Below, one piece after another: positions 63,319 through 64,000 of a DNA stretch of 64,000 bases. Below the pieces are notes generated by a model. That model worked only from the letters and a program-made list of their open reading frames with translations, was not told the DNA's origin and did not search any database. Source of the stretch: Burkholderiales bacterium PBB2 (GTDB taxonomy: Bacteria; Pseudomonadota; Gammaproteobacteria; Burkholderiales; Burkholderiaceae_C); the NCBI GenBank assembly GCA_002255955.1, contig NKIM01000022.1:1-64000 (forward strand). Reading direction: 5' to 3'. The position numbers and the translations under genes were made by a program. Each line of letters begins with the position of its first letter. Within the stretch, counting starts at the first letter, position 1.

Positions 63319-64000
63319 ATGAAAGCAGCCGACCCGCACGACCAGTACGACCCGAAGGACCCCAGCGAAGCAGCCCTTGGCGATACTGGCCGGCAGCCCT
63401 CGCTTTATGTGCAGCTTGCTGAGAAGCTGGCTCGCGCCATCCGTGCTGGCACCCTGGCGCGCGGTGAGCGCATGCTCTCGGTGCGCGAGCTGGCCCGGCA
63501 GCAGCAGGTCTCACAGTCGACGGTGGTGCAGGCCTACCGCTGGCTGGAGGATGCTTTGCTGATCCAGGCGCGGCCACGCTCGGGCTACTTCGTGGCCCAG
63601 CGACCCAAGTCTTTGCCGGAGCCGCAGACCTCGCGCCCGAGCCGGCTGTCGCGCAAAGTGCATCTGGACGATCTCGGCCAGCAGGTGCTACGCCTGTCCG
63701 TGGCGCCCGACATCATCAGCTTTGGCGCCGCCGCTCCCGAGCCCGATTTGTTCGACCAGGAGCGTGTGCGCCGGGCCTTGATTCGCACCGTGCAGCGGCA
63801 CCGGAATCTGCTGTGCAGCTATCAGCTGGGCAGCGGCCAAGAGGCGGTGCGCCGTGCCGTGGCCCGCCATGCGCTGGGCATGGGCTGCGAGCTGGAGGCC
63901 GATGACATCATCATGACCAACAGCTGCCTGGAGTCCATCACCCTGTGCCTGCAAGCGGTGACAAAGCCCGGTGATGTGGTGGCGCTGGAATCGCCGACCT
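63319..64000 (+). CDS. MocR-family regulator (GntR HTH plus aminotransferase domain), 3' end cut off
   Basis: The frame is open to the window end (227 codons seen). An N-terminal GntR-type winged helix (about residues 25-100: PSLYVQLAEKLARAIRAGTL; VSQSTVVQAYRWLEDALLIQ; RPRSGYFVAQ) is followed by the start of a fold-type-I PLP-dependent aminotransferase domain (VAPDIISFGAAAPEPDLFDQ; SYQLGSGQEAVRRAVARHAL; NSCLESITLCLQAV). MocR regulators use a bound PLP to sense amines or vitamin B6 and control nearby genes. The catalytic Lys lies beyond the window. It reads divergently from the DUF2917 gene. Confidence 0.93.
   Translation, partial: MKAADPHDQYDPKDPSEAALGDTGRQPSLYVQLAEKLARAIRAGTLARGERMLSVRELARQQQVSQSTVVQAYRWLEDALLIQARPRSGYFVAQRPKSLPEPQTSRPSRLSRKVHLDDLGQQVLRLSVAPDIISFGAAAPEPDLFDQERVRRALIRTVQRHRNLLCSYQLGSGQEAVRRAVARHALGMGCELEADDIIMTNSCLESITLCLQAVTKPGDVVALESPT

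Overview
The window is GC-rich chromosomal DNA, very probably from a betaproteobacterium of the order Burkholderiales. The best fit is the Roseateles/Pelomonas/Rubrivivax side of the order; this is inferred from gene content and not from a marker comparison. The evidence is the petABC-sspA-sspB arrangement, a cytochrome b with PVWY in place of PEWY, a phasin with PhaR-like operators, PEP-CTERM proteins, a hemP-hmuRSTUV heme locus, and an orphan Bug-family binding protein. I see no insertion sequence, integrase, CRISPR array or rRNA. The DNA looks like ordinary core and accessory chromosome rather than a mobile island.

Layout. 1-2.4 kb: the end of a hybrid sensor kinase overlapping a LuxR-type response regulator. 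2.4-3.1 kb: mscL and a tiny membrane protein (minus strand). 3.3-7.7 kb: the cytochrome bc1 operon followed by sspA and sspB. 7.75-11.4 kb: tRNA-Thr(TGT), a DUF721/DciA-like gene, and secA. 11.7-14.5 kb: three PEP-CTERM proteins. 14.7-24.8 kb: an iron/heme block with hemP, the receptor hmuR, hmuSTUV, tonB and a DUF2325 gene on the minus strand, and bfr and bfd on the plus strand, with two good Fur boxes. 24.9-30.8 kb: five genes joined by ATGA overlaps (PAP2-flippase fusion, GT2, ArnT-like GT39, PAP2 phosphatase, PagL-like deacylase) that look like a lipid-carrier/lipid A remodelling operon. 30.9-38.8 kb: gamma-glutamyltransferase-like protein, three GNAT acetyltransferases, an MFS transporter with a possible arginine-rich leader peptide, a photolyase-like protein with apparently permuted domain order plus a DCC-family protein, and a glycerophosphodiesterase. 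39.1-43.1 kb: a 1314-residue FAD/Fe-S oxidoreductase. 43.1-54.5 kb: Bug protein, HIT protein, TPR protein, ornithine cyclodeaminase with a divergent Lrp regulator, PAS-GGDEF-EAL protein, penicillin acylase-family protein, patatin lipoprotein, and Lon-substrate-domain protein. 54.6-55.1 kb: an inverted pair of diverged ~205-bp repeats. 55.3-64 kb: phasin, histone-deacetylase-like protein, nitroreductase, antiporter, hydroxyacid dehydrogenase, a secreted unknown, VOC protein, a GH19 enzyme with a histone-H1-like tail, DUF2917, and a MocR regulator cut by the window end.

How the parts work together. The heme block gives a full Fur-controlled route: outer-membrane receptor, TonB, periplasmic binding protein, ABC importer and cytoplasmic HmuS, with bacterioferritin and its release ferredoxin beside it. 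The lipid operon could load a sugar onto undecaprenyl phosphate, move it to lipid A, recycle the carrier and deacylate lipid A. The phasin is probably controlled by PhaR according to polyhydroxybutyrate status. Ornithine cyclodeaminase is probably controlled by its divergent Lrp partner. The most unusual structural signals are the repeat pair at 54.6-55.1 kb, whose hairpins are kept by compensatory changes, the lipid operon, and the permuted photolyase-like protein.
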